64,000 nucleotides of DNA from an uncultured bacterium (lineage in GTDB: Bacteria > Cyanobacteriota > Vampirovibrionia > Gastranaerophilales > Gastranaerophilaceae): assembly GCA_902779645.1 (NCBI GenBank), contig CACZCH010000001.1, positions 1 to 64,000 on the forward strand. Reading direction: 5' to 3'. The notes below the pieces were generated by a model. It worked only from the letters and a program-made list of their open reading frames with translations, made no database searches and was not told the DNA's origin. The position numbers were made by a program, and so were the translations under genes. The stretch's first letter is position 1. Each line of letters begins with the position of its first letter. Positions 25,597 through 34,815 of this stretch are shown here, piece by piece.

Positions 25597-26649
25597 CTAA
25601 GCTCTATTTTGTGGCAAATAATTTCTTACTTTTTCAGGAAGCTTTGATTCTATAAAACTTCTCAATTTATCAACATTTTTGCTATAAATTACCCCTGCAT
25701 ACAAAATGATTAAGCCTGTAATTAAAACTACACTTGTTAATACTGTCGTATGATTTTTAATATTATCAAATTCTAGATACATAATATATTCAATAACACC
25801 CATTATACCGATAATCGAGAAAGGTTTGCGCTGAATCATCAAGCCGATAAATATATAGATTAAACTTAAAATAAAGCATACTAATTGGGTTTGCCATACT
25901 CCTATATTCAAAGCATCAAGAAGAAACATAGCATACATAAAAAATCCTGCTGCACCGACCAAATACATCCACATTGAATAATCTGCTTTTGTTAATCTGT
26001 CTTTAATAAACCCAATTATGCTCAGTCCTGCTCCGAAAATCATGTTACTTGTGAAAAAGATTTTCGGCGTAATGTTTTTGTAGCCATAAATAAAATCAAC
26101 AATAGTCATAAATATTGCATAGGAACAGAAAATAGTCGGAACTGCTAACAATGATGCCGGTCTAAACTTTTGTAAAATAGTGTTGGCAATAATTGTCAAG
26201 GAAGAAAGTACAATTACAGGGCATCTGCACAAATCCCAATAGTTAGGAAGCTTATCCATATCAGAAAAATGAGGGAAAAATCCCGTCATTTTTTCAATAT
26301 CCATTACAATAAATCCGACAGCAGCAATAAAAAGAAAATACAAAATCCCTGCAGGAAGTTTTTCATTCTTTCTCCATAAAAATTCTCCGACACCTAGGAA
26401 TAATACAGCGTATATTGTTCCAAGCATTAATATCATTGCATATGTGCTATGTTGAATGGTATCAGACATCAAAGCTGTCATTGCACCTAGCATTATAAAT
26501 CCACCAATATAGTACAAAACTTTAACAACTGTTGAAACTTGTTTTGGTTCATTATTATTCTGATAATATAAATCAATCAAACCGTTTCTCTGTGTTTCAT
26601 TAATTATATTTTTTTCAACTCCTAAATTCAAAATTTTCTCAAAATCCAT
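25597..26649 (-). CDS. Multipass membrane protein (DUF2157-like)
   Basis: 350 residues from the ATG at 26649, chosen for AAAGGAG 6 bases upstream; an ATG 21 bases earlier lies before that site. After a soluble N-terminal helix (1-40) there are about 10 hydrophobic helices (about 45-335), then a short basic tail. The layout resembles DUF2157-type inner-membrane proteins of unknown function. It is coupled to the DUF4186 gene. Confidence 0.65.
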   Translation of the reverse strand: MDFEKILNLGVEKNIINETQRNGLIDLYYQNNNEPKQVSTVVKVLYYIGGFIMLGAMTALMSDTIQHSTYAMILMLGTIYAVLFLGVGEFLWRKNEKLPAGILYFLFIAAVGFIVMDIEKMTGFFPHFSDMDKLPNYWDLCRCPVIVLSSLTIIANTILQKFRPASLLAVPTIFCSYAIFMTIVDFIYGYKNITPKIFFTSNMIFGAGLSIIGFIKDRLTKADYSMWMYLVGAAGFFMYAMFLLDALNIGVWQTQLVCFILSLIYIFIGLMIQRKPFSIIGIMGVIEYIMYLEFDNIKNHTTVLTSVVLITGLIILYAGVIYSKNVDKLRSFIESKLPEKVRNYLPQNRA

Positions 26650-26817
26650 GAAATTCTCCTTTATGTGCATATCTTACCACAATAATATAGTAATTTGTTA
26701 TTGTGTCAGAACTGGACATAACTGCTAAATACTTAATTTTTTATTAATAAACATGTTTTAAATTATATTTTTGTCTATAATATTCATAACAAACAATAGA
26801 ATGAGGTCGGAACTTAC

Positions 26818-27180
26818 ATGAAGAAAGTTATGTTTATATTTTTAACAATATGGTTTTTTGCAGTATTTTTCACACTGCTTTTCTATTGTAAAGCTCATTG
26901 GCATGATGTTATTATTTTTCAGCCATTTAGCGGGAATTCCGCAATGTTGTGTATGTTGATTTTATGGACATTTATTCCGTTCATAACAAAATTTAAATTC
27001 GGTGATTTTGAATGGGAATTCAATAATCCATTGTTAGGCAACGTTAAACAAGCCGAAAAAAATCTTGATGAAGTTGCAAAGCTGGCTCCTAATAATATTA
27101 ACATTGACGTAAATGTACAGAATAAATATAACGAAGAATTGAATAATATAATGAAGAAGAAGGGGGCTAAAAATGTTTAA
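26818..27180 (+). CDS. Membrane-anchored hypothetical protein
   Basis: Not recognised. 120 residues: two hydrophobic helices (about 5-25 and 42-60) and a cytoplasmic tail with charged helices. A TATAAT at 26776-26781 lies about 40 bases before the ATG. The next gene overlaps by 8 bases, so the two are a translational pair. The layout is holin- or anchor-like, but no specific family can be given. Confidence 0.6.
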   Translation: MKKVMFIFLTIWFFAVFFTLLFYCKAHWHDVIIFQPFSGNSAMLCMLILWTFIPFITKFKFGDFEWEFNNPLLGNVKQAEKNLDEVAKLAPNNINIDVNVQNKYNEELNNIMKKKGAKNV

Positions 27181-27475
27181 TTATAGCCAACCACATTCTG
27201 CTTATAGTTATATGCAAAGAAGGAATGAAAGCTCAAATTTATTAGCAGATGCTGCTAACAAAGGAATTGCTTTGCTTGATAAACAAGTGGACTATCAACT
27301 TTTAATAGCTTTTCAAAATTATATTATCTCTGTATTAAATCTCGTTTCACAAAAAATGGGTAGAGATTATATTTCTTTTTATAATCAATTTAACTTGTCT
27401 ATTAGTCATATAACACCATATGAACAAGTTAAAAGGACTATAGAATTTTTATTAAATGTTGCAAAAAATTTGTAA
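27173..27475 (+). CDS. Hypothetical protein paired with the membrane anchor
   Basis: 100 residues, soluble, mostly helical, with the aromatic-rich start MFNYSQPHSAYSYMQRR. AAGAAGGGGG in the preceding gene's 3' end supplies the ribosome site. It overlaps that gene by 8 bases and probably works with it. Family unknown. Confidence 0.55.
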   Translation: MFNYSQPHSAYSYMQRRNESSNLLADAANKGIALLDKQVDYQLLIAFQNYIISVLNLVSQKMGRDYISFYNQFNLSISHITPYEQVKRTIEFLLNVAKNL

Positions 27476-27527
27476 TTATATATGTATCATTTCATAAATC
27501 AAATTTAGTTAATACTCGTCATAAAGG

Positions 27528-27555
27528 TTGAGATAGTTCTAAAAAGTGATATAAT
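27528..27555 (+). promoter_or_regulatory. Predicted promoter of the EF-hand gene
   Basis: TTGAGA, 16-base spacer, TATAAT, 31 bases before the ATG at 27587. The same two boxes with the same spacing recur at 63310-63337 before the EF-hand-like protein at 63541. Confidence 0.6.
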
Positions 27556-27586
27556 AAATATATACGGATATAAAAGGATAGTATGA

Positions 27587-28210
27587 ATGGATTTATCTCA
27601 AAACAGCATTTCATCAAATAGTAGTAATAGTTTTGGTTTGCAGACAAATTTTCTTAATAAAAAACCTGCCGGTTTAAATTTTGGCATGAAAACTAATAAT
27701 AACAATACCGCTTATTATGCCAAAAAAGGCGAACCAATGTATGTGAAAGAAATGGATGCTGATGAAGATGGAATTGTTTCTTTTGATGAATTTAAAGATT
27801 ATTGCCAAGCCAACGGAATATCTTCAAAAGAAATGGTTAGAATGGTAGAGATGGCAAATTCATATAGGACTATGCAAGCACAAAAGAAAGCCGAAAAAGA
27901 AATAAAAGAAATTTCATCTGATGAAAAAAATACAATAAAAGAAGTTGAATCGGAAGCAGTTTATGCAAAACGTGGCGATGGCAAATATGACGAAGCTATG
28001 GACACAAACAATGATGATAAAGTAAGTTATAAAGAATATATAGAATATTGCAAAGAACATTCACAACCGCAAGAACAAAAATCTGATACAAGAGTAAGTG
28101 AATCTGAAGATGGCGAGTTTAAAACAAGGGGTAAATATAAGGATGCTATTCGCTTATATACTCAAACAGAAGCGGATACTGCAAAAAACTTCGTTAATGA
28201 GGAAGGTTAA
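27587..28210 (+). CDS. EF-hand calcium-binding protein
   Basis: 207 residues with two EF-hand loops: DADEDGIVSFDEF (about 60-72) and DTNNDDKVSYKEY (about 137-149), each with Asp at loop positions 1, 3 and 5 and an acidic residue at 12. The N-terminus is Asn/Ser-rich with an LNFG motif and no classical signal peptide. Calcium binding is predicted. The gene is 13 bases upstream of the 329-residue gene and probably forms an operon with it. Confidence 0.7.
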   Translation: MDLSQNSISSNSSNSFGLQTNFLNKKPAGLNFGMKTNNNNTAYYAKKGEPMYVKEMDADEDGIVSFDEFKDYCQANGISSKEMVRMVEMANSYRTMQAQKKAEKEIKEISSDEKNTIKEVESEAVYAKRGDGKYDEAMDTNNDDKVSYKEYIEYCKEHSQPQEQKSDTRVSESEDGEFKTRGKYKDAIRLYTQTEADTAKNFVNEEG

Positions 28211-28223
28211 GGTGTAATTTAAT

Positions 28224-29213
28224 ATGACTGAAATAGGATATTATAATTATTACAATCTCCAAGGTCGCAGAAATGTTGATAAACCGGATGATTGGTATCA
28301 GAAAATGGTTAATCAATATGAGTCAGATGACCTTAGAACAAAAGACGAAATGCTTAACCCTTATTCTGATTTAAACAAAAGTACACACGCACTTGATGAG
28401 AAACTTGCTTCTTGGGCTGAGGGTATGAGAACAAAATTTTCAAATGCTGATGATGTTGATAAATACTTATGCAAAAAATATTTCGGGCAAGAAAGAATAG
28501 GTTATACAAAACAATGGGAAGAACCTGAAAAATATGCTATGTATAAAAACGATTTGAATATGGTTCTATATGGAACAGTTAAAGCATATCAATTTGACTT
28601 AAAAGATCCTCGCATTAATAATCCTCAATATGCTTCCGCAGATGAATACGATAAAGCAGAAGAAAAAGCAAAACACGATTCAATAAGCAACAATATGGCA
28701 CATTTACTTGAAAATAACGGAATTGATATTGGTAATAATTCTTTGTTATTTTCTATTAACCCTTATTCTGGGGTAAATGGAATTCAAATTGATGGTATTG
28801 ATGATTTAAACATGAAGTCTATTCTCTTGCAAGCATTAGAAAAAAACAACAATTCAACAAATCTTCTACATTATGGTATGCAAAGTCAAGGTGTAGATAG
28901 TGATGCAAGAACTAAATATCGTGCTTATTCAGCTTTAAAAGAATATACAGGACTAGATTTATCAGAATTGATACTCAAAGACGGAGAGTATTATACTGCT
29001 GACGGACAAGGGGTAAATGAATTACTAAGAGATGGTATCGAGAATGCAACATCGGTAGGACTTGATTTCAAAAGCGCAGCTTTTAATTATGTGAAAGATT
29101 TGCAGGATAAAGTAGCCGAAAAAGGTTGGAACGGGATGCCGGATTTGGATATAAAAATAGGTTATTCAAAAGAAAACGGCTTTTTCAATTTTGGCACAAC
29201 TTATGAAGTGTAA
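28224..29213 (+). CDS. Hypothetical protein, EF-hand gene companion
   Basis: Not recognised. 329 residues, soluble, rich in Asn, Asp and Tyr; no signal peptide, membrane helix or cysteine cluster. The central part carries a Ca-binding-like acidic stretch (QIDGIDDLNM). It lies just downstream of the EF-hand gene. It may be a lineage-specific surface or cytoplasmic protein of Gastranaerophilales type; this is an inference from style, not from a match. Confidence 0.55.
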   Translation: MTEIGYYNYYNLQGRRNVDKPDDWYQKMVNQYESDDLRTKDEMLNPYSDLNKSTHALDEKLASWAEGMRTKFSNADDVDKYLCKKYFGQERIGYTKQWEEPEKYAMYKNDLNMVLYGTVKAYQFDLKDPRINNPQYASADEYDKAEEKAKHDSISNNMAHLLENNGIDIGNNSLLFSINPYSGVNGIQIDGIDDLNMKSILLQALEKNNNSTNLLHYGMQSQGVDSDARTKYRAYSALKEYTGLDLSELILKDGEYYTADGQGVNELLRDGIENATSVGLDFKSAAFNYVKDLQDKVAEKGWNGMPDLDIKIGYSKENGFFNFGTTYEV

Positions 29214-29306
29214 TAAAATTTTAAATGCAGTTTAAATTTGTCAAAAGTTGAAAAAATTTACCTCTAAAAATACATCATAATAAAACTTTGATGTTGTCTT
29301 GTGATT

Positions 29307-29363
29307 AGATAATATATTATCTATATATTGACATTTTGGGTAAATTCGGTTAATATATTATCT
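29307..29363 (+). promoter_or_regulatory. hipBA promoter with two operators
   Basis: Promoter TTGACA (29328-29333), 17-base spacer, TAATAT (29351-29356). A perfect 16-base palindrome AGATAATATATTATCT sits at 29307-29322, and its core AATATATTATCT recurs over the -10 at 29352-29363. The predicted transcription start coincides with the hipB ATG at 29364, so the mRNA would be leaderless. Repression by HipB at both sites is inferred. Confidence 0.7.
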
Positions 29364-29642
29364 ATGAATAGTCGGTTTTTAAATCAAAAAACTCCCATTG
29401 AAATTGCGAAAAGTTTAGCAGATAAAATTAAAGAACATCGAAAAAAATTAAAAATTTCGCAGGAAGTTTTAGCGCAAAAATCCGGAGTTAGTCTTGGCAG
29501 CATTAAAAGATTTGAAACTAAGTATGAAATTTCTTTGCAATCTTTTATAAAAATCGCTATTGCTCTTGATTTAGACAATGACATTGAAAATCTATTCACA
29601 ACAAAAATTTACACATCTATCGATGAGGTAATTAATGGATAA
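29364..29642 (+). CDS. hipB: HipB-like XRE antitoxin/repressor
   Basis: 92 residues from the ATG at 29364; an in-frame start 36 bases earlier lies inside the promoter. The helix-turn-helix is KISQEVLAQKSGVSLGSIKRFE (shortened core ISQEVLAQKSGVS). The stop overlaps the hipA start by 8 bases. HipB binds HipA and represses the operon through the palindromes upstream. No ribosome-binding site precedes the ATG. Confidence 0.8.
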   Translation: MNSRFLNQKTPIEIAKSLADKIKEHRKKLKISQEVLAQKSGVSLGSIKRFETKYEISLQSFIKIAIALDLDNDIENLFTTKIYTSIDEVING

Positions 29643-30741
29643 TTATAAATATCTGAAAGTTTTTTATAATGACAAATTAGTTGGGACTTTGGCAAAGACG
29701 CCAGATAGGCTGGTTGCTTTTGAATATAATAGCGAATGGCTTGCCACAGGTTTTAGTATTTCGCCATTCTCACTTCCACTACAGAAAAAAGTATTTTTGC
29801 CTAAATATGAGCCATTTGATGGGTTATTTGGAGTGTTTAACGACAGTTTGCCTGGCGGTTGGGGACGGTTGCTTGTTGACAGATTGCTATTAAAAAATAA
29901 AATTAACCCGAATGAAATTGATAATTTAAATCGTCTTGCAGTTGTGCAAGAAAGCGGTATGGGGGCGTTAACTTATAAACCTGAACACAAGTTTGAAACC
30001 CGAGAACAAGAATTGGATTATGATAAACTTGCTCAAGAGTGTTCAAAAATACTAGAGTCACAAAATTCGGATAACTTGGATGAACTTTTTAAGTTAGGTG
30101 GATCATCAGGCGGCGCAAGACCAAAGATTCTAACTAAAATAGAGGGTGTTGATTTGATAATAAAATTTCCGTCTTCACAAGATCCTAAGAATATAGGAGA
30201 GCAAGAGTATAAATATTCACTTGTTGCAAAAGATTGCGGAATAAAGATGAGTGAAACAAAGCTTTTCGATTCACAAATTTGTTCGGGATATTTCGGAATT
30301 AAGCGTTTTGATAGGAAAAACGGCAGAAAAATTCATATGGTTTCTGTTAGCGGATTGTTAGAAACAAGCCACCGTTTGCCAAATCTTGATTATAGTATTT
30401 TAATGAAATTGACGTTGGAATTAACAAAAAATTATCAGGATATTGAGCAGTTATACAGACTGATGTGCTTTAATGTTTTTGCACAAAACAGAGATGACCA
30501 TTCAAAGAATTTCTCGTTTTTATATGATGAGAATAAAAAAGAATGGCACTTATCACCTGCGTATGATTTAACTTACAGCTCATCATTCAACGGAGAACAC
30601 GCAACAACAATTAATGGTGAGGGTAAAAATCCTACGTTAGATGATATTTTAGCAGTAGCTAAAAATATCGGAATAAACGAAAAACAAGCTAAAGATATCG
30701 CACTTGATATTAAGGATAAATGTTTGCCCTTGTTTGATTAA
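29635..30741 (+). CDS. hipA: HipA-family serine/threonine kinase toxin
   Basis: 368 residues. An N-terminal subdomain (1-100) is followed by the kinase with LGGSSGGARPK (about 155-165, the Gly-rich Ser loop), the catalytic segment NRDDHSKNFSF (about 285-295) and the metal-binding SPAYDLTYS (about 308-316). HipA kinases phosphorylate aminoacyl-tRNA synthetases or other translation factors and can halt growth. Shorter than E. coli HipA (440). Paired with hipB. Confidence 0.87.
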   Translation: MDNYKYLKVFYNDKLVGTLAKTPDRLVAFEYNSEWLATGFSISPFSLPLQKKVFLPKYEPFDGLFGVFNDSLPGGWGRLLVDRLLLKNKINPNEIDNLNRLAVVQESGMGALTYKPEHKFETREQELDYDKLAQECSKILESQNSDNLDELFKLGGSSGGARPKILTKIEGVDLIIKFPSSQDPKNIGEQEYKYSLVAKDCGIKMSETKLFDSQICSGYFGIKRFDRKNGRKIHMVSVSGLLETSHRLPNLDYSILMKLTLELTKNYQDIEQLYRLMCFNVFAQNRDDHSKNFSFLYDENKKEWHLSPAYDLTYSSSFNGEHATTINGEGKNPTLDDILAVAKNIGINEKQAKDIALDIKDKCLPLFD

Positions 30742-30783
30742 AATTTGGCATTTTGCAAGCACATACAAAGCTGATAACTTTAT

Positions 30784-32190
30784 CTAATGAGACAATAACA
30801 ACATTATCAAAAACAGTATAACAATAACCCATGTCGCAGGTTTTATTTCTTTAATTTTTCCGATAAAGAGATTTATTATTACATACGATAACAAGCCAAA
30901 AGCTATACCATTTGAGATGTTACATGTATAAGGCATCATGCAAATTGTTAAGAATGCAGGCAGTGCGTGTTCAATATTTTGCCAATCAACATTTTTTACT
31001 GATGACATCATTAAAACACCTATATATATTAATGCAGCAGATGTTGCGCAGCCCGGAACAAGTTGTGCTATAGGACTAAAAAATATCGCAATAAAGAAAA
31101 ATATTCCAACAAAAATTGCAGTTAAGCCGGTTTTTCCTCCTTCGGCCATCCCGGTTGCGGATTCAACATACGATGTAACGGTTGAAATACCCATTGTTGC
31201 ACCCGCCATAGTTGCGATAGAACTTGCTGTCATTGCTTTATTAATTTCCGGAATACCCTTGTTCTTTAATAAATTTCCATATTCGCAAGTTGCCTGTAAT
31301 GTTCCGATATTATCAAAAATATTAATCAAACAAAATGAAATCGTAGTTGTTACGACAGTTAAAAGAAAATTTGTAAAACCATGTTTTGCGATATAATTAC
31401 TAAAATCCAAGCCTGAAGTAAACACTTTGGCAAAAGAATATTCAAAAAAATCCTTTAATGAAACCATTGGATTCAATGTTTCAATATTTATTTCGTGGTG
31501 TGAACCGGGGAAAAACCATAAAACTGAGTAATATAAAAATACTCCTGTCAAGATTCCCCACAAAATTGCCCCTTTAATATTTTTTTTAATCAAAACTGCT
31601 ATAACGAACAAACTAAATATTGTAATATATGCAGGTAAACTTTGCTGCAGCGGTACGTTTAAAATATTAAAAGAATTTAAAGCCAAACCGGTTGCTTTAT
31701 TTGAAGTTATTATTCCGGAATTCATTAGTCCCAAAAGCGCAATGAAAAGACCTATTCCGACAGAAATTGAAAGCCGAATACTGTCAGGAATTGCTTCATA
31801 TATTTTCTTAAGACCGCCTGTTAATGTCAAAATTAAGAAAATCAAGCCTTCTACCAGAATTATTAAAAGAGCATTTTCATAAGAAAAGCCTAATGCAATA
31901 CAGGCTGTATATATAAAAAACGCATTAAGCCCCATTCCGCTTGCCATAGCTATCGGTAATTTTGCAATAAAGCCCAATAACATACAACCGACAACGGCTG
32001 ATAAAGCTGTTCCTATGTATATTGCTCCAAATGGCAAGCCAAGAACATTTTCGCCATTTCCAAACGGATTTGTGTACATATTTGCGTTTACAATCAGTAT
32101 GTATACCATTGAACAAAATGTAACAAATGCTGCCACGAATTCTTGTTTTATACTTGTTCCGTTTTTCTTCAGCTCAAAATATTTTTCCAT
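30784..32190 (-). CDS. Purine permease, NCS2/AzgA family
   Basis: 468 residues with about 12-14 transmembrane helices. Family motifs include FVTFCSMVYILIVN at the start and ASGMGLNAFF (about 81-90), then the NIFDNIGTLQATCEYG segment (about 291-306) and TSYVESATGMAEGGKTGLT. AzgA-like members carry adenine, guanine or hypoxanthine with protons. It stands alone; I found no purine riboswitch upstream. Substrate cannot be narrowed from sequence. Confidence 0.85.
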   Translation of the reverse strand: MEKYFELKKNGTSIKQEFVAAFVTFCSMVYILIVNANMYTNPFGNGENVLGLPFGAIYIGTALSAVVGCMLLGFIAKLPIAMASGMGLNAFFIYTACIALGFSYENALLIILVEGLIFLILTLTGGLKKIYEAIPDSIRLSISVGIGLFIALLGLMNSGIITSNKATGLALNSFNILNVPLQQSLPAYITIFSLFVIAVLIKKNIKGAILWGILTGVFLYYSVLWFFPGSHHEINIETLNPMVSLKDFFEYSFAKVFTSGLDFSNYIAKHGFTNFLLTVVTTTISFCLINIFDNIGTLQATCEYGNLLKNKGIPEINKAMTASSIATMAGATMGISTVTSYVESATGMAEGGKTGLTAIFVGIFFFIAIFFSPIAQLVPGCATSAALIYIGVLMMSSVKNVDWQNIEHALPAFLTICMMPYTCNISNGIAFGLLSYVIINLFIGKIKEIKPATWVIVILFLIMLLLSH

Positions 32191-32590
32191 ATAAACCCTT
32201 TTTTTGCCATCTTACCATAAAAAATAATTGTAATTTAATATTTTCAACCTTTTTATGCAGAACAAGGTGATTCTTGTCATTAATTGATTAAATTTTGTCA
32301 GAATTAAAGATTGCTAAAAATCTCCTCTTTTTGACATGAGGAAGTTTATCTGGTTAGGGCGAGAACCAACATTGGTGAGAGTCCAGCGGATTTTGGCAAG
32401 GCTGGATGTAGATTATCAGTGTAAATTATCAGAGAGATTGAGAAAAGTACCCCCAGAAGTTTGAGAGAATTCTCAAACTTTTTATATTCTGGGGGAAATA
32501 CTTCAAAACTAACTGATAAAAATTCTTAAACTCCCTGATAATTCACTCTCAAAGTTACTGATACTTTTTGAGATGTTTTGTGTTTAACAT
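32191..32590. other. Intergenic region with module-2 repeat
   Basis: 400 bases between two minus-strand operons. Besides the repeat (32417-32565), the stretch 32340-32410 contains GGTTAGGGCGAGAACC and CCAGCGGATTTTGGCAAGGCTGG, which could form two small hairpins. No coding frame or known RNA family recognised. Confidence 0.5.
32417..32565. repeat. Module-2 dispersed repeat, copy C
   Basis: A ~150-base palindromic element shared with 40209-40465 and 51448-51593. It begins with TATCAG boxes, then a hairpin with arms AAGTTTGAGA / TCTCAAACTT and a GAAT loop. In this copy the hairpin is enclosed by a second stem CCCCCAGAA / TTCTGGGGG. Three CTGATA boxes follow, 22-23 bases apart (32513, 32535, 32558). 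The outer parts are inverted: GTAAATTATCAGAGAG versus CTCCCTGATAATTCAC. It could be a MITE-like element or a strong terminator cassette. Confidence 0.7.
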
Positions 32591-33703
32591 TTATCCTAAT
32601 TTTCTTTTAAATGTCCTGCTTGCAAGTGTTAATGTTATTGTGGCAATTATTATTAGCGGGATTATATTTGCCATTACATCGCCTAAACCCATTCCTTTTA
32701 AGAATATTCCACGTGATAGCACCATGAAGAATCTTACAGGGTCTAAGTATGTTAAATACTGCAAACACATCGGCATATCTTCTACAGGTGACAGAAATCC
32801 CGACAACAGTACTGCCGGCATCATAAAAGTCATAGCAGATAGAATTGCTTGCTGCTGCGTATTGCTGATTGCTGAAATAAATAAGCCTACACCGACAATT
32901 GCAAGCAATGATATTGTCATAGAAAGGAGGAATAAAGCTACTGAACCTACAAAAGGAATTTTAAAAAAGACTATAATTATCCCTGTCATAATCATTGTTA
33001 AAGTCATTGCTATGCATAATGGTGGAATTGACTTACCGAGTAAAATTTCAAAAGAAGAAAGAGGACTGACTATAAGTTGGTCAAAAGTCCCCAATTCTCT
33101 TTCTCTTGCAATTGAAAGTGATGTTAAAATCAAAGTCGTTACAAGGGATAACATAGAAACTATAATCGTCAAAATATACCATTTATATTTGAGATTAGGA
33201 TTAAACCAATTTCTTACTGTTATATTAATACCCGTATCGGGCTCTCCCATTAAATCATTGCTATAACCTGAAATTATTTGTCCTGCATAACCGGCTCCAA
33301 TTGCGGCAGAATTTGTCTGTCTCCCATCTGAAACAACCTGAACAATTGCACCTTTTCCTGATTTTACTTTTCTTGAAAAATCGTTCGGTATATTCAAACC
33401 GATTTGAACTTTTTGAACATCAAAGTACTTTTTAAAATCATCTTCATTATCAACATAATAAAAACCTCTAAATCTCGGTGAATACTCAAATCTGGAAATT
33501 AATTCCCGACTTTCAACACTTTTTGAACGGTCTAAAATTACTGTATCAATGTTTTGTACTTCCATTGTTGAGGTATTTGAAAAAATTAAAAGCTGCATAA
33601 GCGGCATACCGATTATTATACCTTTGGTTTTAGGATCATTCCATATAGTTATAAATTCTTTTTTTATTAGTGCTGCAACTCGGCGTAAAAATTCTCTAAT
33701 CAT
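32591..33703 (-). CDS. ABC-2 type permease, YbhR-like
   Basis: 370 residues: one N-terminal helix (about 25-42), a large extracytoplasmic domain (45-175), then five helices (about 178-365) of the ABC-2 fold. Last gene of the operon outer-membrane factor - fusion protein - ATPase - ATPase - permease - permease. YbhS/YbhR-type heterodimers export drugs or lipophilic substrates. It overlaps the preceding permease by 4 bases. Confidence 0.82.
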   Translation of the reverse strand: MIREFLRRVAALIKKEFITIWNDPKTKGIIIGMPLMQLLIFSNTSTMEVQNIDTVILDRSKSVESRELISRFEYSPRFRGFYYVDNEDDFKKYFDVQKVQIGLNIPNDFSRKVKSGKGAIVQVVSDGRQTNSAAIGAGYAGQIISGYSNDLMGEPDTGINITVRNWFNPNLKYKWYILTIIVSMLSLVTTLILTSLSIARERELGTFDQLIVSPLSSFEILLGKSIPPLCIAMTLTMIMTGIIIVFFKIPFVGSVALFLLSMTISLLAIVGVGLFISAISNTQQQAILSAMTFMMPAVLLSGFLSPVEDMPMCLQYLTYLDPVRFFMVLSRGIFLKGMGLGDVMANIIPLIIIATITLTLASRTFKRKLG

Positions 33704-34815
33704 TTATTACCATCCAATCTTGTAGAAGTATTCATATAGACAGCAATGAATAATAAACAGCCTAAAATTGTCAAAAATATTGCATTTGCAATTACTATTT
33801 CCGGAATTGTTCCTGCCATAAATTCACTTTCAATAAAAGAAACATAATATCTTGGAGGAATAATTCTTGTTAAATGCTGGAAAAACTCAGGCATTGAATT
33901 TATTGGATACATTAGCCCCGAAAGCATTAAAGCAGGCATAAATCCCAAACTCATTGCAACCATACTTGAAAGAAACTGATTTTTTAATTTAGAAGATACT
34001 GTTAAACCTATCCCAAGGGAAGTAAAAAGGAAAAGTCCGCTTACGACAAACAATATAAAATAGTTTCCTCTAAAAGGTATTTTAAAAATACCGACACACA
34101 GAAAAACATTAAAAGCCATAGACATCATTCCCAAAACAAAATAAGGAATATATTTTCCTAATACAATATGGATTGGTTTAACTGATGTTGAAAGAAGTGC
34201 TTCCATTGTCCCGCGTTCCCATTCCCTTGCAACGACAAGAGAGGTAAGTAGAATCCCGATTAAAGTCATTGTTATAGCAATAGAACCCGGAACAATAAAA
34301 TAATGCGAATTTAAATCCGGATTATACCAAGTTCTTGATTCAGCAGTAATTAAAGGCCTTTTTATATTTTTTGAAAATTTACTTGAAGAAAGCCATTGAT
34401 TAGCAATTGAAACAGCATAACTCTGTACATAATTTGCGGTATTTGTTTCCGAGCCGTCAGTTATAACTAATAAATCAGCCTTTTCACCTCTTGAAAGTTT
34501 TGTAGAAAAATCATTTGGTATTACAACCGCACCTTTAATTTTAGACCTTAAAACGGCGGTTTTAATATCTTCCATATTGTCATAATTTATTGAATTAATA
34601 TATTTACTATGCCCGAAAGACTTAACTAATGTAGCAACTTCAGGTGAATTATCATCATTTTTTATACCCATTGTTATTTTTACGGAATCAAGGTTTATTC
34701 CGTACATATAAATCATTATTGATATAAACGGTAAAACAAAAGCTATTATTATACTTGAAGGGTCTCTCAATATTTGCTTTATCTCTTTTTTTATTAAGGC
34801 TAGTAAAATTTTCAT
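33700..34815 (-). CDS. ABC-2 type permease, YbhS-like
   Basis: 371 residues with the same layout as the next gene: N-terminal helix (about 20-40), periplasmic domain, five C-terminal helices including the family segment REWERGTMEALLSTSVKP (about 198-215). Start and stop overlap the neighbours by 4 bases each, so it is tightly coupled. It pairs with the YbhR-like protein to form the transmembrane channel. Confidence 0.83.
   Translation of the reverse strand: MKILLALIKKEIKQILRDPSSIIIAFVLPFISIMIYMYGINLDSVKITMGIKNDDNSPEVATLVKSFGHSKYINSINYDNMEDIKTAVLRSKIKGAVVIPNDFSTKLSRGEKADLLVITDGSETNTANYVQSYAVSIANQWLSSSKFSKNIKRPLITAESRTWYNPDLNSHYFIVPGSIAITMTLIGILLTSLVVAREWERGTMEALLSTSVKPIHIVLGKYIPYFVLGMMSMAFNVFLCVGIFKIPFRGNYFILFVVSGLFLFTSLGIGLTVSSKLKNQFLSSMVAMSLGFMPALMLSGLMYPINSMPEFFQHLTRIIPPRYYVSFIESEFMAGTIPEIVIANAIFLTILGCLLFIAVYMNTSTRLDGNK

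Noticed and set aside
32191-32340. Purine riboswitch upstream of the NCS2 permease
   Set aside because: The conserved loop sequences of the purine aptamer are not visible.
32568-33266. A 232-codon plus-strand frame
   Set aside because: It lies antisense to the YbhR-like permease, which is well supported by family features and operon overlap.
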